Below, in pieces: positions 33,847 through 41,662 of a stretch of DNA of 41,720 nucleotides. Numbering within the stretch: the first letter of the stretch is position 1; the number at the start of each line of letters is the position of its first letter. The stretch is taken from contig JAJYIF010000026.1 of the NCBI GenBank assembly GCA_021790195.1, positions 1 to 41,720 on the forward strand, given 5' to 3'. The translations under genes were made by a program, and so were the position numbers. Below the pieces are notes generated by a model that did no database searches, was not told the DNA's origin, and saw only the letters and a list, made by a program, of their open reading frames with translations. The DNA comes from Nitrospirota bacterium. Lineage in GTDB: Bacteria; Nitrospirota; Thermodesulfovibrionia; Thermodesulfovibrionales; UBA9159.

Positions 33847-34403
33847 TTCAACCTAAAGGCAAGGGTGTTGTACTTCTCACCGCCAAACTCAAATTCATCA
33901 ACAATCCTCATGCCTAATTTTGATGTGTGTGCTTGAAGGGAGCGGGGATTCTTGAGAGATACAAACGCTATCCCAAAATCATAATTAGCCTTGAGAGTTT
34001 CTTTCATGATCCCAAATAATCCTTCAAGGATGCCCTGTCCCCTGTATTGTTTATCGATGCAGACAGGTCCATAGACAAACAAACAACAAAATAATAATGG
34101 TACACCATCAAATTCAACATTCTTCAGCTTTTTGAGCATATGAGCTATTAGTGGTGCCCCAACGGCAAACTCCACGGATTCAGCCATAAGGTATCCCATA
34201 ATCGCCTCGCCCTGAACAGCAACAAAAATACCAAGTTCATTGTTCACTTTGTGAAGTTGCTCCCTTGAAAACTCTATGGACAGGAATCCCTGCGACAGGT
34301 CTTCCCCTGTGAGAATAGTAATAAGATTCTGATGCTGAAGATGGAGGATGCCCTTAAAATCAGCAGGTGTTGCTTTACGGTATTGGAGCTGGGATTGTGT
34401 CAT
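33843..34403 (-). CDS. GNAT-family N-acetyltransferase
   Basis: 186 residues. The acetyl-CoA-binding motif A is visible as VCIDKQYRGQGILEGLFGIM (Q/RxxGxG/A type), with a preceding beta strand and a later SLKNPRSLQAHTSKLGMRIV that fits motif B. It transfers an acetyl group to an amine; the acceptor is unknown. The base composition looks more AT-rich than in genes before 33724. No ribosome site stands before the ATG; the palindrome with a -10-like core at 34410-34425 lies just upstream. Confidence 0.85.
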   Translation of the reverse strand: MTQSQLQYRKATPADFKGILHLQHQNLITILTGEDLSQGFLSIEFSREQLHKVNNELGIFVAVQGEAIMGYLMAESVEFAVGAPLIAHMLKKLKNVEFDGVPLLFCCLFVYGPVCIDKQYRGQGILEGLFGIMKETLKANYDFGIAFVSLKNPRSLQAHTSKLGMRIVDEFEFGGEKYNTLAFRLK

Positions 34404-34409
34404 TAAGGT

Positions 34410-34425
34410 TTCTATTATAATAGAA
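34410..34425. promoter_or_regulatory. 16-bp palindrome with -10 core between divergent genes
   Basis: TTCTATTATAATAGAA is perfectly self-complementary and contains TATAAT on one strand and TATTAT on the other. It lies seven bases before the GNAT ATG and 87 before the flavoprotein ATG, so it could combine promoter and operator for one or both. Confidence 0.45.
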
Positions 34426-34511
34426 CATATGTCAAATGAACATCACAAGAAATTTACCTGCATCCCATTTCTGCATGAAATAAATCGAACCGCAAAAACA
34501 GGAGGCATCAC

Positions 34512-35159
34512 ATGAAAATCATGGCATTCAATGGAAGTCCGAGGAAGAAGTGGAATACGGCAACCCTACTGGGCAAGGCTCTCGAAGGAGCTGCCTCAAA
34601 AGGAGCAGAAACCGAACTCATCCATCTTTATGATCTTGAATATAAAGGATGCATAAGTTGCTTTGCCTGTAAAACCATTGGGGGGAAAAGCTATGGCAAG
34701 TGTGCCGTTCAGGATGACCTGACTGATGTTTTCAATAGGGTTGAACAGGCTGATGCCATTGTCTTGGGTTCCCCGATTTATTGGGGTGATATCTCTGGCG
34801 AGATGAAATCATTTATAGAACGTCTAATGTTTCAGTACGCCACCTATACCGATCCGCCAGGTTCACTTTTCCCCCAGAAGATGAAGACAGCGTTTATCTA
34901 TACCATGAATGTCACTGAGGAAGTCATGAAGGAATGGCAGTACGCTGTTAATTTCAACCGTTATGAAAATGCACTCAGGAGAATCCTTGGTGAGTCCGAA
35001 TATATGTGCAGTTTTGACACCTACCAGTTTGATGATTATTCAAAAGTGCTTGCTACACGTTTTGATCCTGCGAAGAAGAAAGAAAGGCATGAGAAAGTAT
35101 TCCCCTTAGATTGTCAGAAGGCATTTGATATGGGTGTGAGGCTGGTTGGCGGTAAGTAA
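34512..35159 (+). CDS. Flavodoxin-fold NADPH:FMN reductase / iron-sulfur flavoprotein
   Basis: 215 residues. The N-terminus MKIMAFNGSPRKKWNTATLL is the FMN-phosphate loop of the NADPH-dependent FMN reductase family. CISCFAC and a following KCAVQDD (Cys48, 51, 54, 63 or close) resemble the compact cysteine motif of archaeal-type iron-sulfur flavoproteins, so a 4Fe-4S cluster is possible. VLGSPIYWGDISGEMKSFIER is the second flavin-contacting loop. It probably reduces quinones, flavins or another small acceptor. AGGAGG precedes the ATG. Divergent from GNAT. Confidence 0.85.
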   Translation: MKIMAFNGSPRKKWNTATLLGKALEGAASKGAETELIHLYDLEYKGCISCFACKTIGGKSYGKCAVQDDLTDVFNRVEQADAIVLGSPIYWGDISGEMKSFIERLMFQYATYTDPPGSLFPQKMKTAFIYTMNVTEEVMKEWQYAVNFNRYENALRRILGESEYMCSFDTYQFDDYSKVLATRFDPAKKKERHEKVFPLDCQKAFDMGVRLVGGK

Positions 35160-35196
35160 CAAGATGGCAGGGGATCAGGATTTCTTTCTTTTTGGG

Positions 35197-35571
35197 TCAC
35201 CAGGTTTGAGTAATGGAATCGATGGTAACGGCAAATGTAGCGCGCAGCCAACTGAACTTTTCCTTCATGAAATCAAAATCAGGTCCAGCTTTTATAAAAG
35301 TTGCCTTTCCCTTAATCAAAAAACCAGCCCCAGCCCCGTGCAAGCCTTTAACCTTGCTGCTTCCCAATGTAATCAGCACATTGGGATTAAAGGCAACATT
35401 AGCCTCTGTCTTGTGCATGTAGCCAGCAGGAATGAATAAGCGACCGTCTGATGAGATCCTTAAATAGCTATTCCAGGTATTAACCAAATGCTGTCCATCC
35501 CTTCCTAGTGTTGCAATCGCAACGACACCGTCCTGTTTCATTATTTCCAACAATTTGTCGGGGATATCCAT
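35197..35571 (-). CDS. Pyridoxamine 5'-phosphate oxidase-like protein
   Basis: 124 residues. A small split-barrel flavin-binding protein: VVAIATLGRDGQHLVNTW is the first strand pair, RLFIPAGYMHKTEANVAFNPNVLIT the central part, and GFLIKGKATFIKAG the barrel end. Such proteins bind FMN or F420 and act as small oxidoreductases. AGGAGG, which is formed by the end of the preceding small gene, gives the ribosome site. It is the last gene of a - strand group (36740 to 35197) that also includes a quinone-reductase-like flavoprotein. Confidence 0.85.
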   Translation of the reverse strand: MDIPDKLLEIMKQDGVVAIATLGRDGQHLVNTWNSYLRISSDGRLFIPAGYMHKTEANVAFNPNVLITLGSSKVKGLHGAGAGFLIKGKATFIKAGPDFDFMKEKFSWLRATFAVTIDSITQTW

Positions 35572-35573
35572 GA

Positions 35574-35732
35574 TTACCTCCTATTGTTTCTCTTCCGTTC
35601 TAATATAATATTCTCTTTTATATATCTCCTGCATTTTTTGCTTTCCCACGCCACAGGAAACCCCACCCATGCTCCCACGAAGATAGATGGCCCTGCAGCC
35701 AAACCAAGCCCGATCAATATAGCTGGGTTCAT
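35574..35732 (-). CDS. 52-residue single-TM protein
   Basis: Reading the - strand, ATG 35732 opens a frame of 52 codons: a membrane segment (PAILIGLGLAAGPSIFVGAW, 3-22) and then a very basic tail (KKCRRYIKENIILERKRNNRR). Its last codons contain the AGGAGG that serves the PPOX-like gene, which starts two bases after its stop, so the two are coupled. The ribosome site of this gene itself is weak. No family is recognised. It was not found as a long ORF but its position and composition support it. Confidence 0.55.
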   Translation of the reverse strand: MNPAILIGLGLAAGPSIFVGAWVGFPVAWESKKCRRYIKENIILERKRNNRR

Positions 35733-35783
35733 CCTGAAGGGATTCTACAGTCCGGCGAAGCGGATGCGTTTTTGTTTTCGTGC

Positions 35784-36368
35784 CTATAATAACTTCTCCT
35801 TTACCAACACTCTCAATTCCTTCAGCATTTTCTTCCTGTCCTGCTGCGATACATATGGTACAGCAGAAAAATATTTATGCCCTATGACCTTCATTCCGCT
35901 AAACTGAAATATAGCCATATCCATCGACATGTTCATCATCTTGAACGCCCCCATGCTCTCATTATCCTGCTTGGATGCACCTGTTGTGCTTACCAGGAAT
36001 ACCTCCTTGCCTTTCAATAACCCTATAACCGCATCTTCCGTGATGTCGTAAGCAAATCCAAGGGAAAACACTCTGTCGATGTAGCCCTTAAGCATGGCTG
36101 GCATAGAAGACCACCAAATCGGAAAGACAATAATAAGAATATCTGCCTTGCTGATGTAATCCTGTTCCTTCTTTATATCTTTGGGAACAGCACCATTCTG
36201 AATTGCCAATAGATCTCCTGATGAAAGAACAGGGTCGAAACCAATCTTATACAGGTCTCTCACTTTGAATTCCTTTTTCTTCTTTTTTAATTCCCCCGTT
36301 ATTGTTTCCAGGATGGCATGGTTAAAACTCTTGGGGTTGGGATGTGCATAAATAATTAAATATTTCAT
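35784..36368 (-). CDS. NAD(P)H:quinone reductase-type flavoprotein
   Basis: 194 residues of the flavodoxin-like NQO/KefF/MdaB family. MKYLIIYAHPNPKSFNHAILETI is the flavin phosphate loop; ADILIIVFPIWWSSMPAMLKGYIDRVFSLGFAY is the hallmark second loop; LVSTTGAS follows. It should reduce quinones or related compounds by two electrons. AAGGAA precedes the ATG. It stands in the same - strand group as the PPOX-like and PF03013-like genes, 42 bases after the latter. Confidence 0.9.
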   Translation of the reverse strand: MKYLIIYAHPNPKSFNHAILETITGELKKKKKEFKVRDLYKIGFDPVLSSGDLLAIQNGAVPKDIKKEQDYISKADILIIVFPIWWSSMPAMLKGYIDRVFSLGFAYDITEDAVIGLLKGKEVFLVSTTGASKQDNESMGAFKMMNMSMDMAIFQFSGMKVIGHKYFSAVPYVSQQDRKKMLKELRVLVKEKLL

Positions 36369-36410
36369 AATGGTTTCCTTGGTCGTTTCTGCATATTCTA
36401 CTCTTCCTAT

Positions 36411-36740
36411 TCAAACATCACAACTACACCCCTTTTGTTTCAGAAGTTCTACCTGCCTCTCAATAGGGTCAACAAATTCATCCTGAGTCCTCTTGCCTTT
36501 GGCAAGTTTCTTATCCAAAGGACTCTTGTGATGGTATCCCCTTGCCAGCATCTCCCGGACAATTGCCTCATGGACATAAAACAGAACTTTCAGCCTTCCC
36601 CTCCATCTCTTTGTCTCAGGATGATTTGAATAGCCCTTCCTGTCCTGAGTCACGATATTCCATATGGCATGAAGTTCATTGTGTTCACCCAGAAGATGAT
36701 TGCGACAAAGTCTATCCGGAGGAATGTCCCATATTCTCAT
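36411..36740 (-). CDS. Pyrimidine-dimer DNA glycosylase-like protein (PF03013 type)
   Basis: 109 residues. The N-terminus MRIWDIPPDRLCRNHLLGEHNELHAIW has the L-x6-HLLGEHxEL pattern of the small T4 endonuclease V-related family, in which the N-terminal region binds damaged DNA. The rest (HPETKRWRGRLKVLFYVHEAIVREMLARGYHHKSPL) fits the same family. T4 endonuclease V removes UV-induced pyrimidine dimers. Activity of bacterial members of this kind is largely unproven, and the call rests on motif resemblance. First gene of the - strand group. Confidence 0.65.
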   Translation of the reverse strand: MRIWDIPPDRLCRNHLLGEHNELHAIWNIVTQDRKGYSNHPETKRWRGRLKVLFYVHEAIVREMLARGYHHKSPLDKKLAKGKRTQDEFVDPIERQVELLKQKGCSCDV

Positions 36741-36925
36741 TGGGTCTCTATCCTTACTGCTAGTTTAGAACATAAAGGATGCCCGCTGCCACGCAAGATG
36801 ATTGATCTGCCATATACTAACACCGTTTGTTAATAAGTCGTGGATAGAAAGCAGGAGCCTCAGACACGACAAGTACTTCTCCAAATTGCCTGAGAAATGA
36901 CCAACCTTTTTTGTATACTATTGCC

Positions 36926-37438
36926 ATGAGCATGATATTCACAAACCCCAATCAACTTGAAGAATGGGTAGAAGCCTCTCTGGGGATACAGGAACGGTAC
37001 GGAATTGAAAAAGCCCTTGGATATGTCATCGGAGAAAAGTTCTACAACCTGGTTGACACCCTTCATTTCGCCCGGAAAAGGGTGCGCCAGATTGAAGAAG
37101 AAAGGAAGAAACCAGACTATAATCCTATAGTTGACAGGTCAACCAAGAAGCGTAAGCATGTTGAAAATCTTGATGAGACCTATGAACGTAAGAAAGTAAT
37201 TATCTTGGAAGCGGAGGGGTTATTGCTCAAGTTTGCCTTCCTGATTAATCAGGCATTTGAACCCTATGAAATCCGCAAGTACTTTGAATCACATCCAAGG
37301 CTGGGCGTTCACGGTCATGTCGGTACAGATGAACAGTATGAGTTTATGGTGAAGCATGGGGCTATAAATCACTCCATTGAAACTGAGGTTGAAGACGCTC
37401 TGATTTTTGGGGATATGTTGAAGTATTTTGGAATGTGA
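36926..37438 (+). CDS. Hypothetical helical protein
   Basis: 170 residues from ATG 36926; a TTG five codons earlier is less likely. Mostly helical and charged, with no signal peptide, membrane segment or motif I recognise; GVHGHVGTDEQYEFMVKHG near the C-terminus is distinctive. A TATACT box at 36914-36919 puts the transcript start at about the ATG, and no ribosome site is visible, so the mRNA may be leaderless. Composition matches the AT-rich islet. Confidence 0.7.
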   Translation: MSMIFTNPNQLEEWVEASLGIQERYGIEKALGYVIGEKFYNLVDTLHFARKRVRQIEEERKKPDYNPIVDRSTKKRKHVENLDETYERKKVIILEAEGLLLKFAFLINQAFEPYEIRKYFESHPRLGVHGHVGTDEQYEFMVKHGAINHSIETEVEDALIFGDMLKYFGM

Positions 37439-37754
37439 TGAAGAAGTTGATTATTTTGTTAAATGGATTATGGCGTCAGGAAAGAAGCATGAGATGAAAC
37501 CAGACGTGTCAGCCGAATGCTGAATCATTGGAAAACTGCTGCGGAGCAGTTGCCCTTGAAATCGGTCTGGCAACGTGTCTGCGAGCACATTATAACTGCC
37601 GTGACCGGCTTCAGATTGCATTCAAAGTTGCTTTTGCCACTTCATCTGGGCGGGTAACTGCGGTTTTTAGGTTCATAGATATTTAGTGCTGGTTTAGTGT
37701 GGCTGTGGGATTTCTATGAAGAAAGTGGTCTCCTCTGAGGGAGAGGATCTAAAA
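37439..37754. other. Intergenic stretch with one hairpin, no gene seen
   Basis: No convincing coding frame was found. A perfect stem-loop AACTGCT-GCGG-AGCAGTT lies at 37534-37551. The stretch ends where a truncated permease gene begins, so it probably holds the join between the islet and the older chromosome. Confidence 0.5.
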
Positions 37755-38353
37755 CTAACTTTACCTTTAATTTCCTGCTGACTGTGATCATTTCAGGGAT
37801 CATGTACGCGAAAGGGGAGATGGCTGCGTCAGGCGCACTGACTTTTGCACGACGCCTGGCTGGAAAGCATGGTGAGGAGGTCATGATTCTCGCGGCAAAG
37901 GCCATTCGAGGGGTGGCGCTGGGTATTGTCCTGACGGCCTTCATTCAGGCCGTTTTTGGAGGAATAGGTCTTTTGGTCACCGGCGTGCCGGCGGCGGCTC
38001 TCCTGAGCGCGGTGATGTTCATGCTATGCCTGGCGCAGATCGGACCGGCGCTTGTGCTAGTGCCCTCGATCATATGGCTCTATATGGACGAAGAGCCGTT
38101 ATGGGGGACGGTCCTGCTGGTTTTTTCGATTCTGGCCGTTACGTCCGACAATATAGTCCGTCCCATCTTCATCAAAAAGGGCGCGCACCTGCCGCTCATA
38201 ATGGTCATCGCCGGCGTGATCGGCGGTCTCATCGCCTTCGGAATCGTAGGGCTGTTTATTGGTCCGGTGGTACTGGCGGTCACCTTCACGCTTCTGAAGG
38301 CATGGGTGTCTGCAGATACAGCCGGCAATGAGGTGGTATCGAGTGACGGATGA
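37755..38353 (+). pseudogene. 5'-truncated YdiK-type AI-2E family permease
   Basis: The frame is open from about 37755 (NFTFNFLLTVIISGIMYAKGE) to 38353 and matches the C-terminal half of YdiK-like permeases: RRLAGKHGEEVMILAAKAIRGVALGIVLTA, GVPAAALLSAVMFMLCLAQIGP and the final membrane helices. Full-length members have about 350-370 residues; here the first ~165 are missing and no start with a ribosome site exists (first ATGs at about 37784 and 37802). It was probably beheaded by the rearrangement that brought in the islet on its left. Confidence 0.8.
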
Positions 38354-38486
38354 GAAACATCTCGGGCTGTAAGTATATTGCTACATCCTAACGGACAATT
38401 GCCTCATCAACGATCTTTTTGAAGGCCCATGTATAAGGCGGCCGGACCGTATTCCGATGCATGACGAAATCATTGGAAGAGGTGAC

Positions 38487-38744
38487 ATGAAGAGAATTGT
38501 CTTACTCAGACATGGCGAGAGTATCTGGAACAAGGAGAATCGCTTCACAGGATGGACCGACGTGCCGCTGTCTGATAAGGGGGTCGATGCGGATATCGCG
38601 GAACTTAATATTCCTACGGCGACACCCTTGATATACGAGCTTGAGGACGATATGAAGCCGATCCGGCGGTACTATCTCGGCAGTCGGGACGATGTGAAGA
38701 ATGCCTCGGAGGCTGTTAGGGAGCAGTCAGGGGCAAGGGCATGA
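38487..38744 (+). pseudogene. gpmA: gpmA with large in-frame internal deletion
   Basis: The 85-codon frame starts with a perfect GpmA N-terminus, [20 protein letters not shown] and [12 protein letters not shown], including the phospho-acceptor His of RHGE. It then jumps, at about residue 33, to the normal C-terminus ([38 protein letters not shown]). Compared with the ~250-residue 2,3-bisphosphoglycerate-dependent phosphoglycerate mutase, about 165 residues are missing without a frameshift. The second catalytic His and the rest of the active site are lost, so it should be inactive. Confidence 0.85.
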
Positions 38745-38837
38745 ATGGAGACAGGAAGGAGAGAATCAGACAATCAGACGGTCTATAGCGAACTGCGAAA
38801 TTCTTCTGTATCATTAAACGAAAAAGGAGATAACGCC

Positions 38838-39293
38838 ATGAAGATCCTTACCACGCCGAGAATGGAGCGCTGCATAGGATGCCATTCGTGCTCTCTGGCC
38901 TGCGCACGGCTCGTGCATAAGCGCCTGTCCTGGGACACCGCAGGAATACGCATCCGGTCCTCAGGGGGCCTTTCTACAGGGTTTGAGGCCAGACTTTGTC
39001 TGGCCTGCGATCCTGCGCCTTGTGTCGCGGCCTGTCCGACCGGGGCATATTCGCAAAGGAAGGGAGGGGGCGTATTGGTAAGAATGAAGCTCTGCATCCG
39101 CTGCGGGGCCTGTGCAAAGGCCTGTCCCGTAGATGCGGTCTATCTCGACCCGTCCGGTGAACCATCTGTCTGCATACATTGCGGCAGATGTGTGCCTTAC
39201 TGTCCGCACGACTGTCTGGAGCACACGGAGTTCTTAAGAGGGACAGTTTCCGTAGCAGAAGAGGCCGCTGCGTCCGGGGAGGTGCAGTCATGA
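38838..39293 (+). CDS. Four-cluster 4Fe-4S ferredoxin, AOR partner
   Basis: 151 residues from ATG 38838 (AAGGAG nine bases upstream). Sixteen cysteines form four ferredoxin-type motifs: Cys12/15/18/22, Cys54/57/62/66, Cys86/89/92/96 and Cys112/115/118/122. The layout matches the HycB/NrfC-like electron-transfer subunits often found beside AOR-family enzymes. The stop overlaps the oxidoreductase start (ATGA), so the two are made together; this protein probably passes electrons between the tungsten enzyme and a ferredoxin or quinone pool. No signal peptide, so it is cytoplasmic. Confidence 0.92.
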   Translation: MKILTTPRMERCIGCHSCSLACARLVHKRLSWDTAGIRIRSSGGLSTGFEARLCLACDPAPCVAACPTGAYSQRKGGGVLVRMKLCIRCGACAKACPVDAVYLDPSGEPSVCIHCGRCVPYCPHDCLEHTEFLRGTVSVAEEAAASGEVQS

Positions 39294-41053
39294 TAAGGGA
39301 CCATTTCAGAGTGCTGCTGGTCGATCTTTCCACGGGGCGAAGGTCCATCACTGATGTTGACGGCAGGAACACCGTGGCTGGCGGAAGCGGTCTTGCAGCG
39401 ATGCTCTTCGGGAAATACGGCATGCTCGATAAGCCATGGAATGAACCCGGACAGCCGCTCATCTTCACGATCGGTCCGCTCACGGGATACTTCCCTCTTA
39501 TGAGCAAGACGGTCTGCGCCTTTAAATCTCCCTACCACGATCAATATGCCGAGAGCCATGCCGGCGGGCGATCCGCACTCTCGATGAGGTTCGCGGACTA
39601 TGACGCGATCGTGATTACCGGAAGAGCCAAGTCGCCCTCCGCCCTCGTAGTGGGGTCACGACAGATAGAAATCAAAGACGTGCATTACCTGTGGGGCTCC
39701 GACCTCTATGTTGCGGGAAAGGCGCTCAGGCGTATGCTGCCCGGCTCAGGCCATCGGACGATCCTCAGGATCGGTCCCGCAGGCGAGCGGCAATCGCCTA
39801 TTGCCTGCATCAACGCAGACAGCTATCGCCACTTCGGAAGACTCGGCGCCGGCGCGGTAATGGGCTCCAAGAACCTGAAGGCGATAACGATCCACGGCGA
39901 CGGGTCGTTTCTTATTCCGGAGGGCAACGAATATGTCAAGATCTTTGACAAGGTCTACAAGGACATGACAGACACGGACATGATGAGTAAATACCATAAT
40001 CTTGGCACACCGGGCAACGTCAGGGTTATGAACGACCTCAAGGCCCTGCCGATCAGGAACCTGCAGGCCACTACCGACCCTGCATCCGAGGGCATTAGCG
40101 GAGAGCGTTTCGCGGAGGTGGCCCTCCTTAGAAACGCGGCGTGTGCGGGTTGCCCCGTGGGCTGCATCCATATCGGTTTTGTGAGAGAGCGCTTCCGGGA
40201 AGAAAACCGCTACATCTATCGTCAGATATCGTACGACCATGAACTTATTTTCGCTGTAGGCTCAATGCTTGGCGTGATGGACTGTTTCGAGGTATTGAAG
40301 CTTATCGACGTGGCCGAAAAAATGGGGATGGATGTCATGTCGCCGGGTGTCGCGCTGGCGTGGGCAACAGAGGCCCTCACCAAGGGTCTGGTCACCGAGA
40401 AAGAGACCCTTGTGCCTCTTTCCTTCGGCGACTCAAAGTCTTATCAGACGGCGCTTTGGCACATGGCTTACGGGACAAATGAGTTCTATCAGGTTTTGTC
40501 CCAGGGCACTGCAAAGGCTGCGGAGAGATACGGCGGCGGCGATTTCGCCTGTGTCCTCGGGCAGGAGATGGCCGGGTATGCAACGGGTGAAACATTCTTT
40601 GTCTCCCAGGCCCTTGGACTGCGCCACTCGCATCTCGACGCCGGCGGATATTCCTACGACCAGAAACCCAAGGGCAAGACAATCGAGGATGCCGTGAAGT
40701 TTCTGGTTCAGGATGAGAAGGGAAGGGTCTTCCTCACCTCGATGGTATCGTGTTTATTCGCGAGAGGTGTGTACACGGATGAAGTGCTCGGCAGTTGCCT
40801 TAAAAGTGTCGGCTACGGAACTCTGGCCGACAACATGGGCGTCGTTTCGAGCGGGATACAGAAGCTGAGGTGGAAGATGCGTGTTGGATCAGGGTACCGG
40901 CCCGAGGATGTATCGATACCGAACCGGTTTACCGAGATCACTACATGGAAGGGACAGATCGACATAGGCTTTCTTAACGGGCTCAAGGACCAGTATGCGA
41001 AGGCAATTTGGTCCCTTGCCGCCGATACGGAAAAGGCGGAAAAATCAGGTTGA
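39290..41053 (+). CDS. Aldehyde:ferredoxin oxidoreductase family protein
   Basis: 587 residues from ATG 39290 (GGGGAGG upstream). N-terminal AOR domain with LLVDLSTGRRSI, GGSGLAAMLF, and GRSALSMRFADYDAIVITGRA, which binds the tungsto-bispterin cofactor. The 4Fe-4S cluster ligands CAGCPVGC are at Cys285/288/292, with a fourth Cys further on (probably SMVSCLFARGVY). The enzyme family oxidises aldehydes to acids, or reduces acids, using tungsten; other members act on glyceraldehyde-3-phosphate, benzoyl-CoA or sulfur compounds. Length is slightly short of 605-620. The substrate cannot be told from sequence. Confidence 0.92.
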   Translation: MIRDHFRVLLVDLSTGRRSITDVDGRNTVAGGSGLAAMLFGKYGMLDKPWNEPGQPLIFTIGPLTGYFPLMSKTVCAFKSPYHDQYAESHAGGRSALSMRFADYDAIVITGRAKSPSALVVGSRQIEIKDVHYLWGSDLYVAGKALRRMLPGSGHRTILRIGPAGERQSPIACINADSYRHFGRLGAGAVMGSKNLKAITIHGDGSFLIPEGNEYVKIFDKVYKDMTDTDMMSKYHNLGTPGNVRVMNDLKALPIRNLQATTDPASEGISGERFAEVALLRNAACAGCPVGCIHIGFVRERFREENRYIYRQISYDHELIFAVGSMLGVMDCFEVLKLIDVAEKMGMDVMSPGVALAWATEALTKGLVTEKETLVPLSFGDSKSYQTALWHMAYGTNEFYQVLSQGTAKAAERYGGGDFACVLGQEMAGYATGETFFVSQALGLRHSHLDAGGYSYDQKPKGKTIEDAVKFLVQDEKGRVFLTSMVSCLFARGVYTDEVLGSCLKSVGYGTLADNMGVVSSGIQKLRWKMRVGSGYRPEDVSIPNRFTEITTWKGQIDIGFLNGLKDQYAKAIWSLAADTEKAEKSG

Positions 41054-41089
41054 TGCGGGGTTGGCTAATACTCCGGCTAATATATTATT

Positions 41090-41662
41090 GAGAGCTGCAT
41101 AAGTAATGTCCTATTTAACGCGCAAAGAAAGGCCTGTCTCTTTGAAGAATGAACGAAGAAGTTCTTTTTTGTATTGTAATGACCGCAGATTGCTCCGGCT
41201 TATTGCGGCAAGACTATCAACATCCAAGGCAGTCAAATTGGCCATAGGATTCATCTTCGTATGTGACCATACATTTTCGACCGGATTGAGTTCCGGAGCA
41301 TAGGGAGGCAAGAACTCGTGATGCAGTCGAGTCTCAGCAATGAAAAGTTCCCGAACTTTTTGGGCACGATGAGGCTGGAAACGGTCCCAAACGATAATAA
41401 TGTTGCCTGCCAGTTCGTTGAGTAGGCAACGGAGGAAGAAAATGACCAGCGTAGAGTTAATATTGGTATCGGGATGCAGGCGGAAGTACAGACCGAGACG
41501 GCTCTTGCAGGGGGCGATGCAAAGGGCGGCTATTACGGAGACTTTTTTGTGAGAGCAGGTTTTTTGGTACAGAATAGGCGTGTGCCCTTTCGGACTCAGA
41601 GGTGGACCCCAATGGTTGGACAGTTTTGGGGCTGAATTAAGGTGGAAACCACCTGTCTTCAT
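41090..41662 (-). mobile_element. IS630-family transposase remnant
   Basis: The - strand frame 41662 to 41111 (183 codons) is the C-terminal catalytic half of an IS630 transposase: SPKGHTPILYQ, KVSVIAAL, LGLYFRLHPDTNINS, then IIIVWDRFQPHRAQK with the second Asp, and LPPYAPELNPVENVWSH with the catalytic Glu. The usual first Asp (FxDE) is absent and a stop near 41708 closes the frame, so this is either the second of two ORFs or a decayed copy. The element end probably lies near 41090-41110, where GAGAGCTGCATAAGTAATGT could be the terminal repeat; the other end is outside the window. Confidence 0.8.

Noticed and set aside
37518-37671. 51-codon + strand ORF between the islet and the truncated permease
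   Set aside because: No ribosome site, no motif, and it contains the perfect hairpin at 37534-37551; likely chance.
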